Counted from the stretch's first letter, positions 25,743-38,477 are shown. The stretch is DNA of 64,000 nt from Neptuniibacter sp. 1_MG-2023 (GCF_030547185.1 NZ_JAUOQR010000003.1:186001-250000), one strand, 5' to 3'. Translations and numbers: made by a program. The notes: generated from the letters alone by a model not told the origin.

Positions 25743-26207
25743 ATGTTTTTTGGCAAAAAAGAGAAAAAACTCTTTACGTTAACAAGGACCGACCCCGAGC
25801 ATCCGTTGGCCTCATACGCTAAGTATAGCTTTGAGCTGGATGGTCATGAGTGGCCGTCGGTAGAGCATTATTATCAAGCGATGAAGTTTGCTGATATGGA
25901 TTATGTTGAGCAGATTCGTCTGGCGCCTACCCCAAAAGATGCGGCTGCATTGGGTAAAAGTAAAAAACATCAAAAGCGTAAGGATTGGGATAAAGTTAAA
26001 TTGATCTTTATGACCCGTGGCACTTACATAAAATGCCGTACTTATCCTGAGGTGGCTCAAATTTTATTGAATACAGGTGAGATTGATATTGCCGATGTGA
26101 GTCAGTATGACTATTTCTGGGGTAGTGGGCGTGATATGCGTGCAAATAATGCTTTTGGCAAAATGCTGATGGATATTAGGGATAAGCTTCGAGAAGAGCT
26201 TAAGTAA
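25743..26207 (+). CDS. NADAR domain protein (YbiA-like)
   Basis: This 154-residue protein has the NADAR/YbiA signatures SFELDGHEWPSVEHYYQAMK, KSKKHQKRKDWDKVKLIFM and FWGSGRDMRANNAFGKMLMD. Family members are N-glycosidases that act on riboflavin-pathway intermediates or remove ADP-ribose from guanine in nucleic acids. The substrate here is not known. It stands 31 bp before nfo and may share its transcript. Confidence 0.88.
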   Translation: MFFGKKEKKLFTLTRTDPEHPLASYAKYSFELDGHEWPSVEHYYQAMKFADMDYVEQIRLAPTPKDAAALGKSKKHQKRKDWDKVKLIFMTRGTYIKCRTYPEVAQILLNTGEIDIADVSQYDYFWGSGRDMRANNAFGKMLMDIRDKLREELK

Positions 26208-26238
26208 TCTTGCATAGTTTTATTGAGTATTATCCTAA

Positions 26239-27105
26239 ATGAATCAACAGCCTTATTATATTGGTGCTCATGTGAGCGCCTCGGGTGGTGTGCAAAATGC
26301 ACCGCTTAATGCGAAAAAGATTGCTGCTAATGCGTTTGCGTTCTTTACCAAAAATCAGCGGCGGTGGGTTTCTAAACCACTAGAAGAGAAAGCTATTAAG
26401 GCTTTTAAGGAGAACTGCGCAGCACTCAATATTTTTCCTGAGCAGATCCTTCCCCATGATTCCTATTTAATTAATTTAGGTCATCCAGAGGCGGAAGCTT
26501 TACAAAAATCCCGTGAGGCGTTTTTGGATGAGATTCACCGTTGTGAACAGTTGGGGCTGATTTATCTTAACTTTCACCCAGGTAGTCATCTTCGTACACT
26601 TTCAGAGTCCGAGTGCATTAGTAGAATTGCCGATTCTATTAATTGGGCGCTAGCACAAACTCAAGGGGTCACTGCGGTTATAGAAAACACGGCAGGTCAG
26701 GGCAGTAATTTAGGTTATAGCTTTGAACAGCTAGCTGAAATCATCGCTCAGGTTGAGGATAAATCACGTATAGGTGTCTGTATCGATACTTGCCACATGT
26801 TCGCCGCAGGTTACGATATTCTCACCTTAGAAAGTTGTGCTGAGGTATTTGATCAGTTCGCAAAAGTTGTGGGCTTTGAATACCTTAAAGGGATGCACCT
26901 GAATGATTCTAAAGGTGGATTAAACTCCCATCTTGATCGCCATCACAGTCTTGGCCAAGGTGAAATCGGTTTAGAGGTGTTTAAATTTATCATGTCTGAT
27001 GACCGGTTTAGAGGGATTCCGCTAGTTCTTGAAACCATTGATGAAACAATCTGGGAAGCTGAGATTCAGATGCTAAGGCAGTTTGCCGCTGGGGTTTCGG
27101 TGTAA
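26239..27105 (+). CDS. nfo: Endonuclease IV
   Basis: The 288-residue AP endonuclease has the zinc-enzyme TIM-barrel motifs [99 protein letters not shown] and [13 protein letters not shown]. It hydrolyses the phosphodiester 5' of abasic sites in base excision repair. All the metal-binding His, Glu and Asp positions I expect are present, so it should be active. Confidence 0.97.
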   Translation: MNQQPYYIGAHVSASGGVQNAPLNAKKIAANAFAFFTKNQRRWVSKPLEEKAIKAFKENCAALNIFPEQILPHDSYLINLGHPEAEALQKSREAFLDEIHRCEQLGLIYLNFHPGSHLRTLSESECISRIADSINWALAQTQGVTAVIENTAGQGSNLGYSFEQLAEIIAQVEDKSRIGVCIDTCHMFAAGYDILTLESCAEVFDQFAKVVGFEYLKGMHLNDSKGGLNSHLDRHHSLGQGEIGLEVFKFIMSDDRFRGIPLVLETIDETIWEAEIQMLRQFAAGVSV

Positions 27106-27186
27106 AGGGAATTAAACATTTTCACTCAAATGTAATATAGGGACGTTAGCCTACGCACTACCTTAAATAGTGTGATTGATTAACCT

Positions 27187-29001
27187 ATGTTACGTGCAAC
27201 TGATGAAGTAGGCGCAGAGATGCGTCGTAAGCTGTTGTTAGAGATTTTAGAGACAGAGTCTCTATATCCACACTTTCAGCCGATTGTTGATTTGAAAAAA
27301 AGCGAAGTTATTGGGCATGAGGCTTTAATACGAGGCCCTTCCGGCAGCGCAATGGCCTCCCCCGGCGCTCTTTTTCAAACAGCAATTGAAAATAACCTCT
27401 TACATACCTTAGAGCTGCTGTCTCGGCGTTGCTCCTTAGAGCATTTTGCTAAGTTAAAGCCGGGTGGCAAGCTGTTTCTGAATATTAGTGCCTCCTTATT
27501 GGGAACGCCTGAGCACACAGAAGGATTTACCTCTGAGTTGTTACAGGAGCTCGGTATATCTATTGCAGATATTGTTATTGAGCTGTCAGAACAACATCCG
27601 TTTGATAAGCAAGGGCTGACACATAATGCGGTTGAGTACTACCGCAATATGGGGTTTCAGGTTGCTGTAGATGATTTAGGCACCGGTTACTCTGGGTTAA
27701 AGCTTTGGTCTGAGCTCAATCCTGAATATGTAAAAATCGATCGTCACTTTGTCTCTCATATTGATACTGATCCGGTTAAACGTGAGTTTGTGCGGGCTAT
27801 TTATAATATAAGCACCGCAACGGGCTGTAAGGTTATTGCCGAAGGGATAGAACGCAAGGAAGAGGTCGCAACCCTAATGGAGTTAGGTATTAATATAGGC
27901 CAAGGTTTTTATCTAGGTTACCCCAGTCCAGAGCCTCAACCTACATGGAGTGCTGAGGGTATTAGCGATCCGATTTGTAGTGAAGTCATGGTTAATATGG
28001 CTCAAGACGAAACAGCGATCTCTCTTTTACGTCAAACTCCAGCAGTTGCGCCAGAAGATACAGTGCTCTTTGTTAGTGAGCAATTTAGATTACACCCAGA
28101 AGTCGGTGCGCTGCCTGTTATAAGGGATGGTATCCCTTTAGGTGTAGTGAAAAAATCTGATCTATTGGAGCTGTTTTCTACCCAGTATGGCCGTGCGTTA
28201 TATGAGAAAAAGCCGGCCTCACGTATTTTGAGTGAAGATGTTCTGCTTGTTGATAGCCAATTAAGTTTAGTGGAAGTCTCGCGCTTAGTGACAGATCAGG
28301 AAAGTAGTGCCTTGCAGCAAGATATTATTATTACTGAAAGTGATTGTTACTTAGGTATGGGGAATCTTCGTGATCTATTGAAGCGTTTAACCGCTTTGAA
28401 GATCCAAAATGCTCAGTATGCGAATCCTTTAACGTTATTACCTGGGAATGTGCCGATTAATAATGAGGTGGATTCTCTGCTAAAAAGCACCGCAGATTTC
28501 CATGTTGCTTATTTTGATCTCAATAACTTTAAACCCTTTAATGATTGCTATGGTTATTCGAAAGGTGACCAAGTGATCCGCTTATTGGGCGACCTGCTCA
28601 CCCGTTTTATTAATAGCGATAAGAACTTTATTGGACATGTAGGTGGCGATGATTTTGTTGTGATTTTCCGCGCACCGGATTGGCAATTAAGCTGTGAACG
28701 TATTATTAGGGAGTTTGATCAAGAGGTAAGAGGGCTTTATCTACCTAAAGATCTTCAGACTGAAGGGATCTGGTCCACTGATCGAAAAGGTGTGCGCTCT
28801 TTCTTTCCATTGTTGGGTTTAGCTATCGGAGTTGTGCATCCAGACCCTTATAAATGCGACAGCTATCATGAGGTTGCTGAATTGGCGGCTATGGCTAAAA
28901 AAGAGGCAAAACGGGGGGTGGATAGTACTTTATTTGTTTCCCAACGCCGCTCTACCGGCGGCGATCTTAAAAAGTTACCGGTTGCATCATGTGGTATCTA
29001 A
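27187..29001 (+). CDS. EAL-CBS-GGDEF protein (cyclic-di-GMP signalling)
   Basis: This 604-residue cytoplasmic protein has no membrane segment. The EAL domain (about residues 15-255) keeps the catalytic set: EALIRG, NISASLL, ELSEQHP, DDLGTGYSGL, VKIDRHFV, AEGIE and QGFYLGYP. It is therefore probably an active c-di-GMP phosphodiesterase. A CBS pair lies at about 265-400. The C-terminal GGDEF domain has AYFDLNNFKPFNDCYGYSKG and GHVGGDDFVVIF, so the signature is GGDDF rather than GGDEF or GGEEF. Cyclase activity is uncertain, and the domain may instead bind nucleotide and regulate. Its 3' end overlaps the SulP gene by 4 bp, tail to tail. Confidence 0.92.
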   Translation: MLRATDEVGAEMRRKLLLEILETESLYPHFQPIVDLKKSEVIGHEALIRGPSGSAMASPGALFQTAIENNLLHTLELLSRRCSLEHFAKLKPGGKLFLNISASLLGTPEHTEGFTSELLQELGISIADIVIELSEQHPFDKQGLTHNAVEYYRNMGFQVAVDDLGTGYSGLKLWSELNPEYVKIDRHFVSHIDTDPVKREFVRAIYNISTATGCKVIAEGIERKEEVATLMELGINIGQGFYLGYPSPEPQPTWSAEGISDPICSEVMVNMAQDETAISLLRQTPAVAPEDTVLFVSEQFRLHPEVGALPVIRDGIPLGVVKKSDLLELFSTQYGRALYEKKPASRILSEDVLLVDSQLSLVEVSRLVTDQESSALQQDIIITESDCYLGMGNLRDLLKRLTALKIQNAQYANPLTLLPGNVPINNEVDSLLKSTADFHVAYFDLNNFKPFNDCYGYSKGDQVIRLLGDLLTRFINSDKNFIGHVGGDDFVVIFRAPDWQLSCERIIREFDQEVRGLYLPKDLQTEGIWSTDRKGVRSFFPLLGLAIGVVHPDPYKCDSYHEVAELAAMAKKEAKRGVDSTLFVSQRRSTGGDLKKLPVASCGI

Positions 29002-30719
29002 ATGCCTGCAATCTCGCGCATCGCTTGGTCGGTTGTAAAATAGATGTTTCCAGGCGATAACCGTTTAATAAAATGGGTACTGTTTAGCTGATCCATAACA
29101 GGCCCTTTTACCTCAGCCACGTGTAATCTGACCCCTTCATCGCGAAGGTTAATAATTAAGTTCTCTAAGGTTTCTAGTGCGCTGGCATCAATAAAATTCA
29201 CCGCAGTGCAGATGATAATGACATGTTTGATGCTTTTGTTGTCTGCGCATTGTTGCAAAATAAACTCTTCAACAAAGCGTGTATTAGCGAAGTAGAGGCT
29301 TTCATCTACACGTAGCGCTAGTGTGCTGCTGTCTGTAGTGACATCGTGTCGGTTAATATTTCTAAAATGTTCGCTGTTACCTACACGGCCTACAATGGCA
29401 ATATGGGGCTGGCTCGATCGGTAAATAAGCAGGGCGATGGAGATCGCAATGCCCGATAAAATGCCAACTTCAACTCCAGTAAACAGAACTAAGAAGAAGG
29501 TGGCAGCTAAGGTTAAGGCGTCCGCTTTATTAAACTGCCAGCACTCTTTAAATGCGGCAATATTAATAAGTGGAATCACAGCCATTACGATTATAGCTCC
29601 GAGTACAGCTTTAGGTAGGTAGTAAAATAGTGGGGTAAAAAACGCCACAGTTATTGCTACTAATATAGCGCTAATTGCTGAAGCGATAGTCGTTTGGGCT
29701 CCTGCGCTATAGTTGACCATAGAGCGTCCAAATCCACCTGCCACAGGGTAGGTGCCGCTGAATGCAGAACCAATATTCGCCATACCAATCGCCACTAACT
29801 CTTTATTGGGGTTGATCCGTTCCTGTTTTTTACTGGCAAGAGCGGTGCCGACAGATACGCTTTCTAAGAATCCAATTAAGGCAATCAGCAGGGCGGGTGT
29901 AATCAACTGTTTCCATAGCTCTATATCAATATGAATGGCTTGGAAGTGGGGTAGTCCCTGTGGAATCATACCTACGGTTTTCACCGCTGATGCTTGATCA
30001 AGGTGAAAATACCAAACGACGATTGAACCCATGAGTAGCGCAAACATAGGGCCCGCTTTGCTAATCGGCTCGGCCAGCGCTTGTGGGCATTTAAGTTTAA
30101 TCAGCTGCTTGCAGAGTGTATTTTTGCAGTACCACAAAATAATAAAAGCAACTAAGGAGAGTAAGGCTGTTGCTACATTGGTGTCAGTTAAGTGAGTGCT
30201 AATATCGACAAGGCTTTGGTCTATACGTTCGGCGCGGGCTAAGTCTAGCCCTAAAATATGCTTAACTTGGCTTAATGCGATAATAATAGCGGCTGCACTA
30301 GTGAAGCCTGTCAGCACTGAATGACTGATGAAATTTACAATACCGCCCAGCCTTATGCAGCGTAGAAATAGAAGGATCAATCCCACTAATAGGGATAAGT
30401 TTATAGCGGCATTTAGATACTCCGCACCACCTTGTGGGGCTATTTGGCTAACTGAGGTGTTTACCATAAGTGAGGCGATAGCGACCGGTCCTACAGCAAG
30501 GGAGCGGCTACTGCCCAATAGGGAATAGATAAACAAAGGTAAAATGCTAGCATAAAGACCGTATTCTGGTGGAAGCCCGGCAAGGATGGCGTAGGCCATA
30601 GACTGGGGAATTAATAATATAGCTACAATCACGCCAGCCATTAAGTCGCTGATAAAAGTTTGGCGTTGATAATTTTTTAACCAGCCTAGAATTGGAAAAA
30701 CTTCGACCCAAAGTCGCAT
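28998..30719 (-). CDS. SulP/SLC26 family anion transporter with STAS domain
   Basis: The 573-residue inner-membrane protein has ten or more hydrophobic segments, the N-terminal SulP signature (LIPQSMAYAILAGLPPEYGL, YASILPLFIY), AGGFGRSMVNYSAGAQT, and a C-terminal STAS domain (RVDESLYFANTRFVEEFILQ, CTAVNFIDASALETLENLI). Members carry sulfate, bicarbonate or dicarboxylates, and the substrate is not evident here. It is divergent from nudF. Confidence 0.92.
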   Translation of the reverse strand: MRLWVEVFPILGWLKNYQRQTFISDLMAGVIVAILLIPQSMAYAILAGLPPEYGLYASILPLFIYSLLGSSRSLAVGPVAIASLMVNTSVSQIAPQGGAEYLNAAINLSLLVGLILLFLRCIRLGGIVNFISHSVLTGFTSAAAIIIALSQVKHILGLDLARAERIDQSLVDISTHLTDTNVATALLSLVAFIILWYCKNTLCKQLIKLKCPQALAEPISKAGPMFALLMGSIVVWYFHLDQASAVKTVGMIPQGLPHFQAIHIDIELWKQLITPALLIALIGFLESVSVGTALASKKQERINPNKELVAIGMANIGSAFSGTYPVAGGFGRSMVNYSAGAQTTIASAISAILVAITVAFFTPLFYYLPKAVLGAIIVMAVIPLINIAAFKECWQFNKADALTLAATFFLVLFTGVEVGILSGIAISIALLIYRSSQPHIAIVGRVGNSEHFRNINRHDVTTDSSTLALRVDESLYFANTRFVEEFILQQCADNKSIKHVIIICTAVNFIDASALETLENLIINLRDEGVRLHVAEVKGPVMDQLNSTHFIKRLSPGNIYFTTDQAMREIAGI

Positions 30720-30861
30720 CTTATAATCTCAGTGACAGCGGTTAGAATTGGTATGCCAATAAAGAATAAGCATATATCAAGTAATTATATAGCTTGATCT
30801 AGCCATAAGGCTAGTGATTGCTATAGTGAATTTTTCTGTGGGTCGTAACGGGGATCAATAT

Positions 30862-31500
30862 ATGTCTGAAGATTTTACTTCGCAGGGTTGGGAGCCAACC
30901 TATCAGCAAAAAGATTTCAGCATTGATAAGCAAGAATCACTTTACGATGGTTTTTTTAAAATGCTGAAGCTTCATCTGACCCATAAAACATTTGCTGGTG
31001 ATTCGATTAGTATCCAGCGGGAGTTGTTTTATCGTGACGATGCTGTTTGTGTTTTACTTTATGATGCGAACCAACAGGTGGTCGTGTTAGTCGAGCAGTT
31101 TCGTGTAGGGGTTTTTGATAATCCAGAGGGGCCTTGGTTGTTAGAGCTGGTGGCTGGGATTGTTGAACAGGGTGAAAGCGCAGAAGATGTGGCGCGGCGC
31201 GAGTCTGAGGAGGAGGCTGGAGCTCAGCTGGGAGAGGTGGTGAGTATTAGCCGTTTTGTCCCAAGCTCTGGGGGTACGCGTGAGTATATTGATCTGCTTT
31301 GTGCTAGTGTGGATTCGAGGGATGTAGAAGGAATTCATGGTCTTCCCCATGAAGGTGAAGATATAAAGGTACATAAGATCCCGGTTGATAAAGCGTTTGA
31401 ATTAGTGAAGAGTGGTAAGATTAATAACGCACCGGCAATGATCGCATTACAGTGGTTGCAGCTAAATAAAGCAGAATTAGATCAACGTTGGTCTAATTAA
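30862..31500 (+). CDS. nudF: ADP-ribose pyrophosphatase NudF
   Basis: At 212 residues, it has the Nudix box LVAGIVEQGESAEDVARRES followed by EEEAG, preceded by VVLVEQFRVG and followed by SSGGTREYIDL, the NudF pattern. It hydrolyses ADP-ribose to AMP and ribose-5-phosphate. ATG 30862 was chosen with GGGG 9 bp upstream. An upstream GTG at 30814 would add 16 residues outside the family. Synteny with yqiB-cpdA-yqiA-parE supports the name. Confidence 0.93.
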   Translation: MSEDFTSQGWEPTYQQKDFSIDKQESLYDGFFKMLKLHLTHKTFAGDSISIQRELFYRDDAVCVLLYDANQQVVVLVEQFRVGVFDNPEGPWLLELVAGIVEQGESAEDVARRESEEEAGAQLGEVVSISRFVPSSGGTREYIDLLCASVDSRDVEGIHGLPHEGEDIKVHKIPVDKAFELVKSGKINNAPAMIALQWLQLNKAELDQRWSN

Positions 31501-31561
31501 GTTACAACCGTGTTCTAGTCCAATGAGGCTTGTGTCAATTTAAATACGATAGTTGAGATGT

Positions 31562-32005
31562 ATGAAGCGTAAATATATTCCAGATCTAACAAGGCAGATG
31601 TCGCAATGTGAAGCTAACTATGTGCGCCTCATGAAGCTTCTGCCTGATCTGGATAGTTGTGATGAGAGAGAGTTCCAAGTTAGTTGGCCCGAGCATTCGG
31701 CCTATCTACGTCTTCGGGTTGATGAACGTTTTAAATACACATCTACAGTTTTGGTGAGTCACCGTTATGAAAAGTGTTCGCCTTGGTTGGAATCTCCGGG
31801 GTTGGTTGTCCGTCTCTACCATGATGCCTCTATGGCGGAAGTGATCTGTATGCAACGCCGAAAACAGTTAGAGGGTGTCTATCCCTACCCTAATCGTAAT
31901 ATGCACCTGCCTGATGAAAAGCTTCAGCTCAATGAATATTTAGGTGAGTGGTTAAATGAGTGCCTAAGCCATGGTCACTCTATGGAGACAGTATACAGTG
32001 GCTAG
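31562..32005 (+). CDS. yqiB: DUF1249 family protein YqiB
   Basis: The 147-residue protein matches the DUF1249 family (YIPDLTRQMSQCEANYVRLMKLL, VRLYHDASMAEVICMQRRK, YPNRNMHLPDEKLQLNEYL). Function unknown, but it is always next to cpdA and nudF. ATG 31562 was taken as the start. A TTG three codons earlier is possible. Its end overlaps the cpdA start by 8 bp. Confidence 0.9.
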   Translation: MKRKYIPDLTRQMSQCEANYVRLMKLLPDLDSCDEREFQVSWPEHSAYLRLRVDERFKYTSTVLVSHRYEKCSPWLESPGLVVRLYHDASMAEVICMQRRKQLEGVYPYPNRNMHLPDEKLQLNEYLGEWLNECLSHGHSMETVYSG

Positions 32006-32768
32006 TGATCGTCCAATTAGGTTGCTGCAAGTGACCGATATGCATCTACAACAGGAGCCTTCTTGTTTGATGCGGGGAGCTAATGTAGAAGCTCGGTTTC
32101 AGCAAGTTATTCATCAAATAGAGCAAGAAAATGCAGATTTCCTCCTATTAACAGGGGATCTAACCCATCATGCTCCACCCGCTTATGATCGTTTATCGTC
32201 ATGTTTACAAGGTTTGCCGTTCCCAGCCCATTGGATTCCGGGGAATCACGATTTAGTGGATGAAATGGCCCGTTTTTCTGATCTTGGTTATAACCAGAAA
32301 GTGATTGTAGGTGGTGATTGGCGCATTATCTTGTTGGATAGTACGTCCAATCCTGATGGTAAAGGAGGAGGGGCGTTGTCCGCAGAGGAGCTGGATTTTT
32401 TAAATACCCAGCTGGCGATACTGACTTCAGAACAACATGTTTTAGTGGTATTGCACCATCACCCTGTGTCGGTAGAAAGTGAATGGATGGATCAAATTGG
32501 TTTAGCAAACAAAGATCGACTGTGGGAATTATTAGCGCACTATTCTCAAGTTAAAGGGGTTGTTTTTGGTCATGTTCATCAAGAATTTCAGCAGCAGCGG
32601 GGCAATGTGAAGTTGTTGGCCTGTCCTGCCACGGCGCCACAATTTAAACCATTCTCTGTCTCTGCGGTTACAGAAGACGATCCCCGTTTTATGGGGCCTG
32701 CTTACCGTCGTATCCAGCTTTATGATGATGGCGAGATTCAATCAGAAGTGGTTCGGTTAAGATCCTAA
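31998..32768 (+). CDS. cpdA: 3',5'-cyclic-AMP phosphodiesterase CpdA
   Basis: The 256-residue calcineurin-like phosphoesterase has metal-binding motifs in order: QVTDMHL, LLTGDLTHHAPP, IPGNHD, VVLHHHPV and VVFGHVHQEF. These are complete, so hydrolysis of cAMP to AMP is expected and would lower CRP signalling. The GTG at 31998 with GGAG upstream is the likely start. The frame is open to 31971 inside yqiB. It overlaps yqiB and lies 59 bp before yqiA. Confidence 0.93.
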   Translation: MASDRPIRLLQVTDMHLQQEPSCLMRGANVEARFQQVIHQIEQENADFLLLTGDLTHHAPPAYDRLSSCLQGLPFPAHWIPGNHDLVDEMARFSDLGYNQKVIVGGDWRIILLDSTSNPDGKGGGALSAEELDFLNTQLAILTSEQHVLVVLHHHPVSVESEWMDQIGLANKDRLWELLAHYSQVKGVVFGHVHQEFQQQRGNVKLLACPATAPQFKPFSVSAVTEDDPRFMGPAYRRIQLYDDGEIQSEVVRLRS

Positions 32769-32827
32769 TTTAGATGGGTATTGCACCAATCTTTCCCCTC
32801 CGGTAAGTTCTTGTTCAGAGGACGAAA

Positions 32828-33439
32828 ATGAATAAACCAATCTTTATTTACGTACATGGTTTTAATAGCTCGCCAAAGTCGATGAAAGCTCAGTTATTTT
32901 TGCAGTATATGCAAAATAAGGGCTGTGCCGATCAAGTGCTCGTGCCAACCTTATCGCATTGGCCTGCTGAGGCTATGGCGACATTAAAATCCTTAGTAGA
33001 GCAGCATCAGCAGCGGCCGGTGATATTATTGGGCAGTTCATTGGGTGGATACTACAGCATATGGTTAACTGAGCATTATGCTCATGTTCGTACTGTCTTA
33101 ATTAATCCTTCCATTAGACCGTTTGAGCTACTACCCCAGTATTTAGGGGCGAATGAAAACCTTTATAGTGGCGAAAAATATGAGCTGACAGAGCAGCATT
33201 TAGCGCAATTGTTAGCGTTTAACTGTGAACAGATTAAGAAACCTGATTCATATCTATTGCTTGTTCAGACTGGGGATGAAACATTAGATTATCGTGAGGC
33301 TGTGGATAAGTTCTCTGAAACGCCGCAGTTTGTACAAGCGGGTGGTTGCCACGGTTTTGAACAGTTTGAAAACATGATCCCTAGTATTTTAGCTTTTGCT
33401 AAAGGGAGGATTGAGTTGCCAGACGTTAAGTTAGTATGA
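32828..33439 (+). CDS. yqiA: YqiA family alpha/beta-hydrolase (esterase)
   Basis: This 203-residue protein has the YqiA-type features: YVHGFNSSPKSMKAQ at the N-terminus (oxyanion region), the nucleophile elbow GSSLGGYYSIW, LINPSIRPFELL, and a late His in GGCHGFEQFE with Asp in VQTGDETLDY. The E. coli homologue is an esterase active on short acyl chains. It sits before parE in the conserved order. Confidence 0.92.
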   Translation: MNKPIFIYVHGFNSSPKSMKAQLFLQYMQNKGCADQVLVPTLSHWPAEAMATLKSLVEQHQQRPVILLGSSLGGYYSIWLTEHYAHVRTVLINPSIRPFELLPQYLGANENLYSGEKYELTEQHLAQLLAFNCEQIKKPDSYLLLVQTGDETLDYREAVDKFSETPQFVQAGGCHGFEQFENMIPSILAFAKGRIELPDVKLV

Positions 33440-33507
33440 ATTTAATCATCGTGAGTAAAGCTTAGTTTTGGTTATATGAGCTTTAGAGTGATACATAGCA
33501 AGCATAG

Positions 33508-35418
<1,911 letters not shown>

Positions 35419-35536
35419 ACCTGCACATTTAGGTTTAATAGTGACTGTCAGAGGAGTGATTTAAAACAGTGGTTGTTTCAGTTTTAAGCCTTCACTCATT
35501 AATGAAACAGATATTGATAAGCGGTAACAGGTAGAT

Positions 35537-37813
35537 ATGACGGTACAAACAACGTTCGAAGATGGCCATGAGCGCATAGCACTTAAAGACTTTACAGAAA
35601 AAGCGTATCTGGATTACTCCATGTACGTCATTCTGGATCGTGCGCTACCTCATATTGGCGACGGCATGAAACCTGTACAACGCCGAATAGTTTATGCAAT
35701 GTCGGAGCTGGGTTTAAAAGCGACGGCGAAGTATAAAAAATCAGCCCGTACAGTGGGTGACGTACTAGGTAAATTCCATCCCCATGGCGACTCTGCGTGT
35801 TATGAAGCGATGGTTTTGATGGCACAGCCGTTTAGTTATCGCTATCCCTTAGTTGATGGTCAGGGTAACTGGGGTTCACAGGATGATCCTAAGTCATTCG
35901 CGGCCATGCGTTATACCGAATCACGTTTGTCTCCTTACGCAGAAGTCCTTCTGGCTGAAGTGGCGCAAGGAACAGTGGAGTGGGCGCCTAACTTCGATGG
36001 CACAATGCAGGAGCCGATGATTCTACCGGCCCGCCTACCTAATGTACTGCTCAATGGTACAACAGGTATTGCTGTTGGTATGGCGACTGACATTCTTCCC
36101 CATAACTTGAATGAAGTGACCCGAGCCTGTATTCACCTGTTAGATAACCCTCGTGCAGACCTTGATGAGCTTTGTGAGTTTGTTCCAGGCCCTGATATGC
36201 CAACGGATGCTGAGATTATCACCTCGCGTCGTGATCTTCGACAGATCTATGAGACAGGCCGTGGCTCTGTACGCATGCGTGCAGTTTATGACAAAGAGCA
36301 GGGTGAAATAGTTGTCACTGCACTACCCCATCAGGTATCTGGGGCTAAAATTCTGGAGCAGATTGCGGCGCAGATGCAGCAGAAAAAACTGCCGATGGTC
36401 AGCGACCTGCGTGATGAATCAGATCATGAGAATCCAACCCGTCTTGTGATTATTCCTCGCTCTAATCGTGTGGATGTTGAACAGTTGATGGCGCACCTGT
36501 TTGCCTCAACTGATTTAGAGCGTACTTATCGTGTCAATATGAACATGATCGGTGTTGATGGTAAACCGCAAGTTAAAAACCTACGCCAGATTTTGGTTGA
36601 GTGGTTGGGCTGGCGAACCGATATAGTTCGCAAACGTCTACAACACCGATTAGAGAAAGTATTGGATCGGTTGCATATCCTTGAAGGTTTAATGGTGGCC
36701 TACCTCAATATTGATGAGGTTATCGCCATTATCCGTCACGAAGATCATCCCAAAGCTGAGTTGGTTAAGCGTTTTGGGCTGACGGAAGTTCAAGCGGATG
36801 CGATTCTGGATTTGAAATTGCGTCATTTGGCTAAGCTGGAAGAGTTTAAAATTCAGTCTGAGCAAAATGAACTGGATGAAGAGCGTCAAAAGCTGGAAGC
36901 CATTCTTGGTTCTGACAGCAAGATGCGTAAGCTGATTAAGCAAGAGCTAAAAGAAGCAGCAGAGATCTATGGCGATGATCGCCGCTCACCGATTGTTGCC
37001 CGCGAAGAAGCGCAAGCGTTCAGTGAGAAAGACCTACTAACCTCAGATCCTGTGACAGTCGTTATCTCGAAACAGGGGTGGGTCCGTGCGGCAAAAGGCC
37101 ATGATATTGATGGTGCGGGTTTAAATTATAAATCCGGTGATGCCTTTAAGCTTGAGTGTAAAGGCCGAACGAATCTGCCGACGATTCTGTTTGATACGAC
37201 CGGACGAAGTTTTACGGTTGATACGCATAATCTACCGTCTGCCCGAGGGCAGGGCGAGCCGATTACTGGCCGTATTACCTTGCCAAAAGGCTCTACCATT
37301 GATGCAGCAATCGCGGGTAAAGACAGCGATAAGGTCTTAATGGCATCGGATGCGGGTTATGGTTTTATCACTAAGATTAGTGACCTCACCAGTAAAACTA
37401 AAAATGGTAAAGCGGCACTCACGCTGCCTAAAAATGCTCAGATCTTAGCGCCCACACTTGTGAGTGATACCTCAAACCTATTGGCAGCAGTGACCAATGA
37501 GGGGCGTCTCTTGGTCTTCCCTGTGGCGGAGTTACCGGAGCTAGTGAAAGGTAAAGGGAATAAAATTATTAATATTCCTTCTGCACGAGCAGCAAGCAGA
37601 GAGGAGCTGGTGGTTGCCATTGCTATTTTATCGGCGGATGACACCTTACTCGTGCATGCGGGTCGACAACATCTGAAACTGAAACCTTCAGATATTGAGC
37701 ATTATCGTGGTGAACGTGGCCGACGGGGCAATAAGCTTCCACGGGGTTACCAACGGGTGGATAGTTTAGATGTTGAGCGCGCAGAAGTTGAACCAGTAGA
37801 AACGGTGGAATAA
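35537..37813 (+). CDS. parC: DNA topoisomerase IV subunit A
   Basis: The 758-residue subunit carries the catalytic Tyr in [15 protein letters not shown], the quinolone-determining stretch [20 protein letters not shown] with the unmutated Ser and Glu at the usual resistance positions, and a C-terminal beta-pinwheel with degenerate blades (about residues 490-740). ParC lacks the full GyrA box, as here. It lies 118 bp after parE, and the SH3-protein gene starts directly at its stop. Confidence 0.97.
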   Translation: MTVQTTFEDGHERIALKDFTEKAYLDYSMYVILDRALPHIGDGMKPVQRRIVYAMSELGLKATAKYKKSARTVGDVLGKFHPHGDSACYEAMVLMAQPFSYRYPLVDGQGNWGSQDDPKSFAAMRYTESRLSPYAEVLLAEVAQGTVEWAPNFDGTMQEPMILPARLPNVLLNGTTGIAVGMATDILPHNLNEVTRACIHLLDNPRADLDELCEFVPGPDMPTDAEIITSRRDLRQIYETGRGSVRMRAVYDKEQGEIVVTALPHQVSGAKILEQIAAQMQQKKLPMVSDLRDESDHENPTRLVIIPRSNRVDVEQLMAHLFASTDLERTYRVNMNMIGVDGKPQVKNLRQILVEWLGWRTDIVRKRLQHRLEKVLDRLHILEGLMVAYLNIDEVIAIIRHEDHPKAELVKRFGLTEVQADAILDLKLRHLAKLEEFKIQSEQNELDEERQKLEAILGSDSKMRKLIKQELKEAAEIYGDDRRSPIVAREEAQAFSEKDLLTSDPVTVVISKQGWVRAAKGHDIDGAGLNYKSGDAFKLECKGRTNLPTILFDTTGRSFTVDTHNLPSARGQGEPITGRITLPKGSTIDAAIAGKDSDKVLMASDAGYGFITKISDLTSKTKNGKAALTLPKNAQILAPTLVSDTSNLLAAVTNEGRLLVFPVAELPELVKGKGNKIINIPSARAASREELVVAIAILSADDTLLVHAGRQHLKLKPSDIEHYRGERGRRGNKLPRGYQRVDSLDVERAEVEPVETVE

Positions 37814-38428
37814 GTGCGATTGTGTAAAATTTTTCTAGGTTGTTGGTTTGCCCTGTTTGCTAGTAGCGCTTTGGCTGTGGACTTTTATGTGGTTACGGTG
37901 GATGCGCTAAATGTTAGGCAGGGGCCCGATTATACTTGGAATGTAATTGCCAAAGCGCCGCAAAATCAGTTAGTGCTGGAAACCCGCCGAGAGGGTGCTT
38001 GGTCAGAAGTTTTTTATCAAAATGCCAACAAAGCTAATGTTAAAGGCTGGGTGTATAGCAAATATATTCAGCCTCAAACATTAACACCAGAGACAGGAAA
38101 ATCGGCTAAGTTTGCTATAAAAGTTACGGCAGAACAGCCTGTATGTGAGGGTCGTTCGATGATTACTGGAGGCTCTCTATGCTATTTGGATGTTAGTTTT
38201 AATGTCCAAAGTAAAACCGTTTCTCAAGAGCGCATAACCGTTAGCTGTTGGGCTGATTTTGTTGTGCCAGGTCGAGAGAGTGTAACGCCTGTACAGGCGA
38301 CGGTGACGAAAAACTACCTGTTAGACCGTGGTGGCGTTGGGGATACCGTACGTTTAAAGGCAGGGCTTAAACAGCAGTTAGATTTAACAAACTTGAATGT
38401 TGCTTACTATAATTGCAGCGTTAACTGA
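37814..38428 (+). CDS. Secreted SH3-like domain protein
   Basis: The 204-residue protein starts at GTG immediately after the parC stop. It has a signal peptide (KIFLGCWFALFASSALA), then a bacterial SH3 domain (VTVDALNVRQGPDYTWNVIA, GWVYSKYIQP), then an unfamiliar C-terminal domain with four Cys (QPVCEGRSM, SLCYLDV, VSCWADF, YYNCSVN). SH3b domains bind cell wall or proteins. The precise role is unknown. Direct abutment to parC suggests translational coupling. Confidence 0.8.
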   Translation: MRLCKIFLGCWFALFASSALAVDFYVVTVDALNVRQGPDYTWNVIAKAPQNQLVLETRREGAWSEVFYQNANKANVKGWVYSKYIQPQTLTPETGKSAKFAIKVTAEQPVCEGRSMITGGSLCYLDVSFNVQSKTVSQERITVSCWADFVVPGRESVTPVQATVTKNYLLDRGGVGDTVRLKAGLKQQLDLTNLNVAYYNCSVN

Positions 38429-38477
38429 CATGGATTGTAATTAAGCCGCTTTGATTGCATTGCCTGTTCAGATGATT

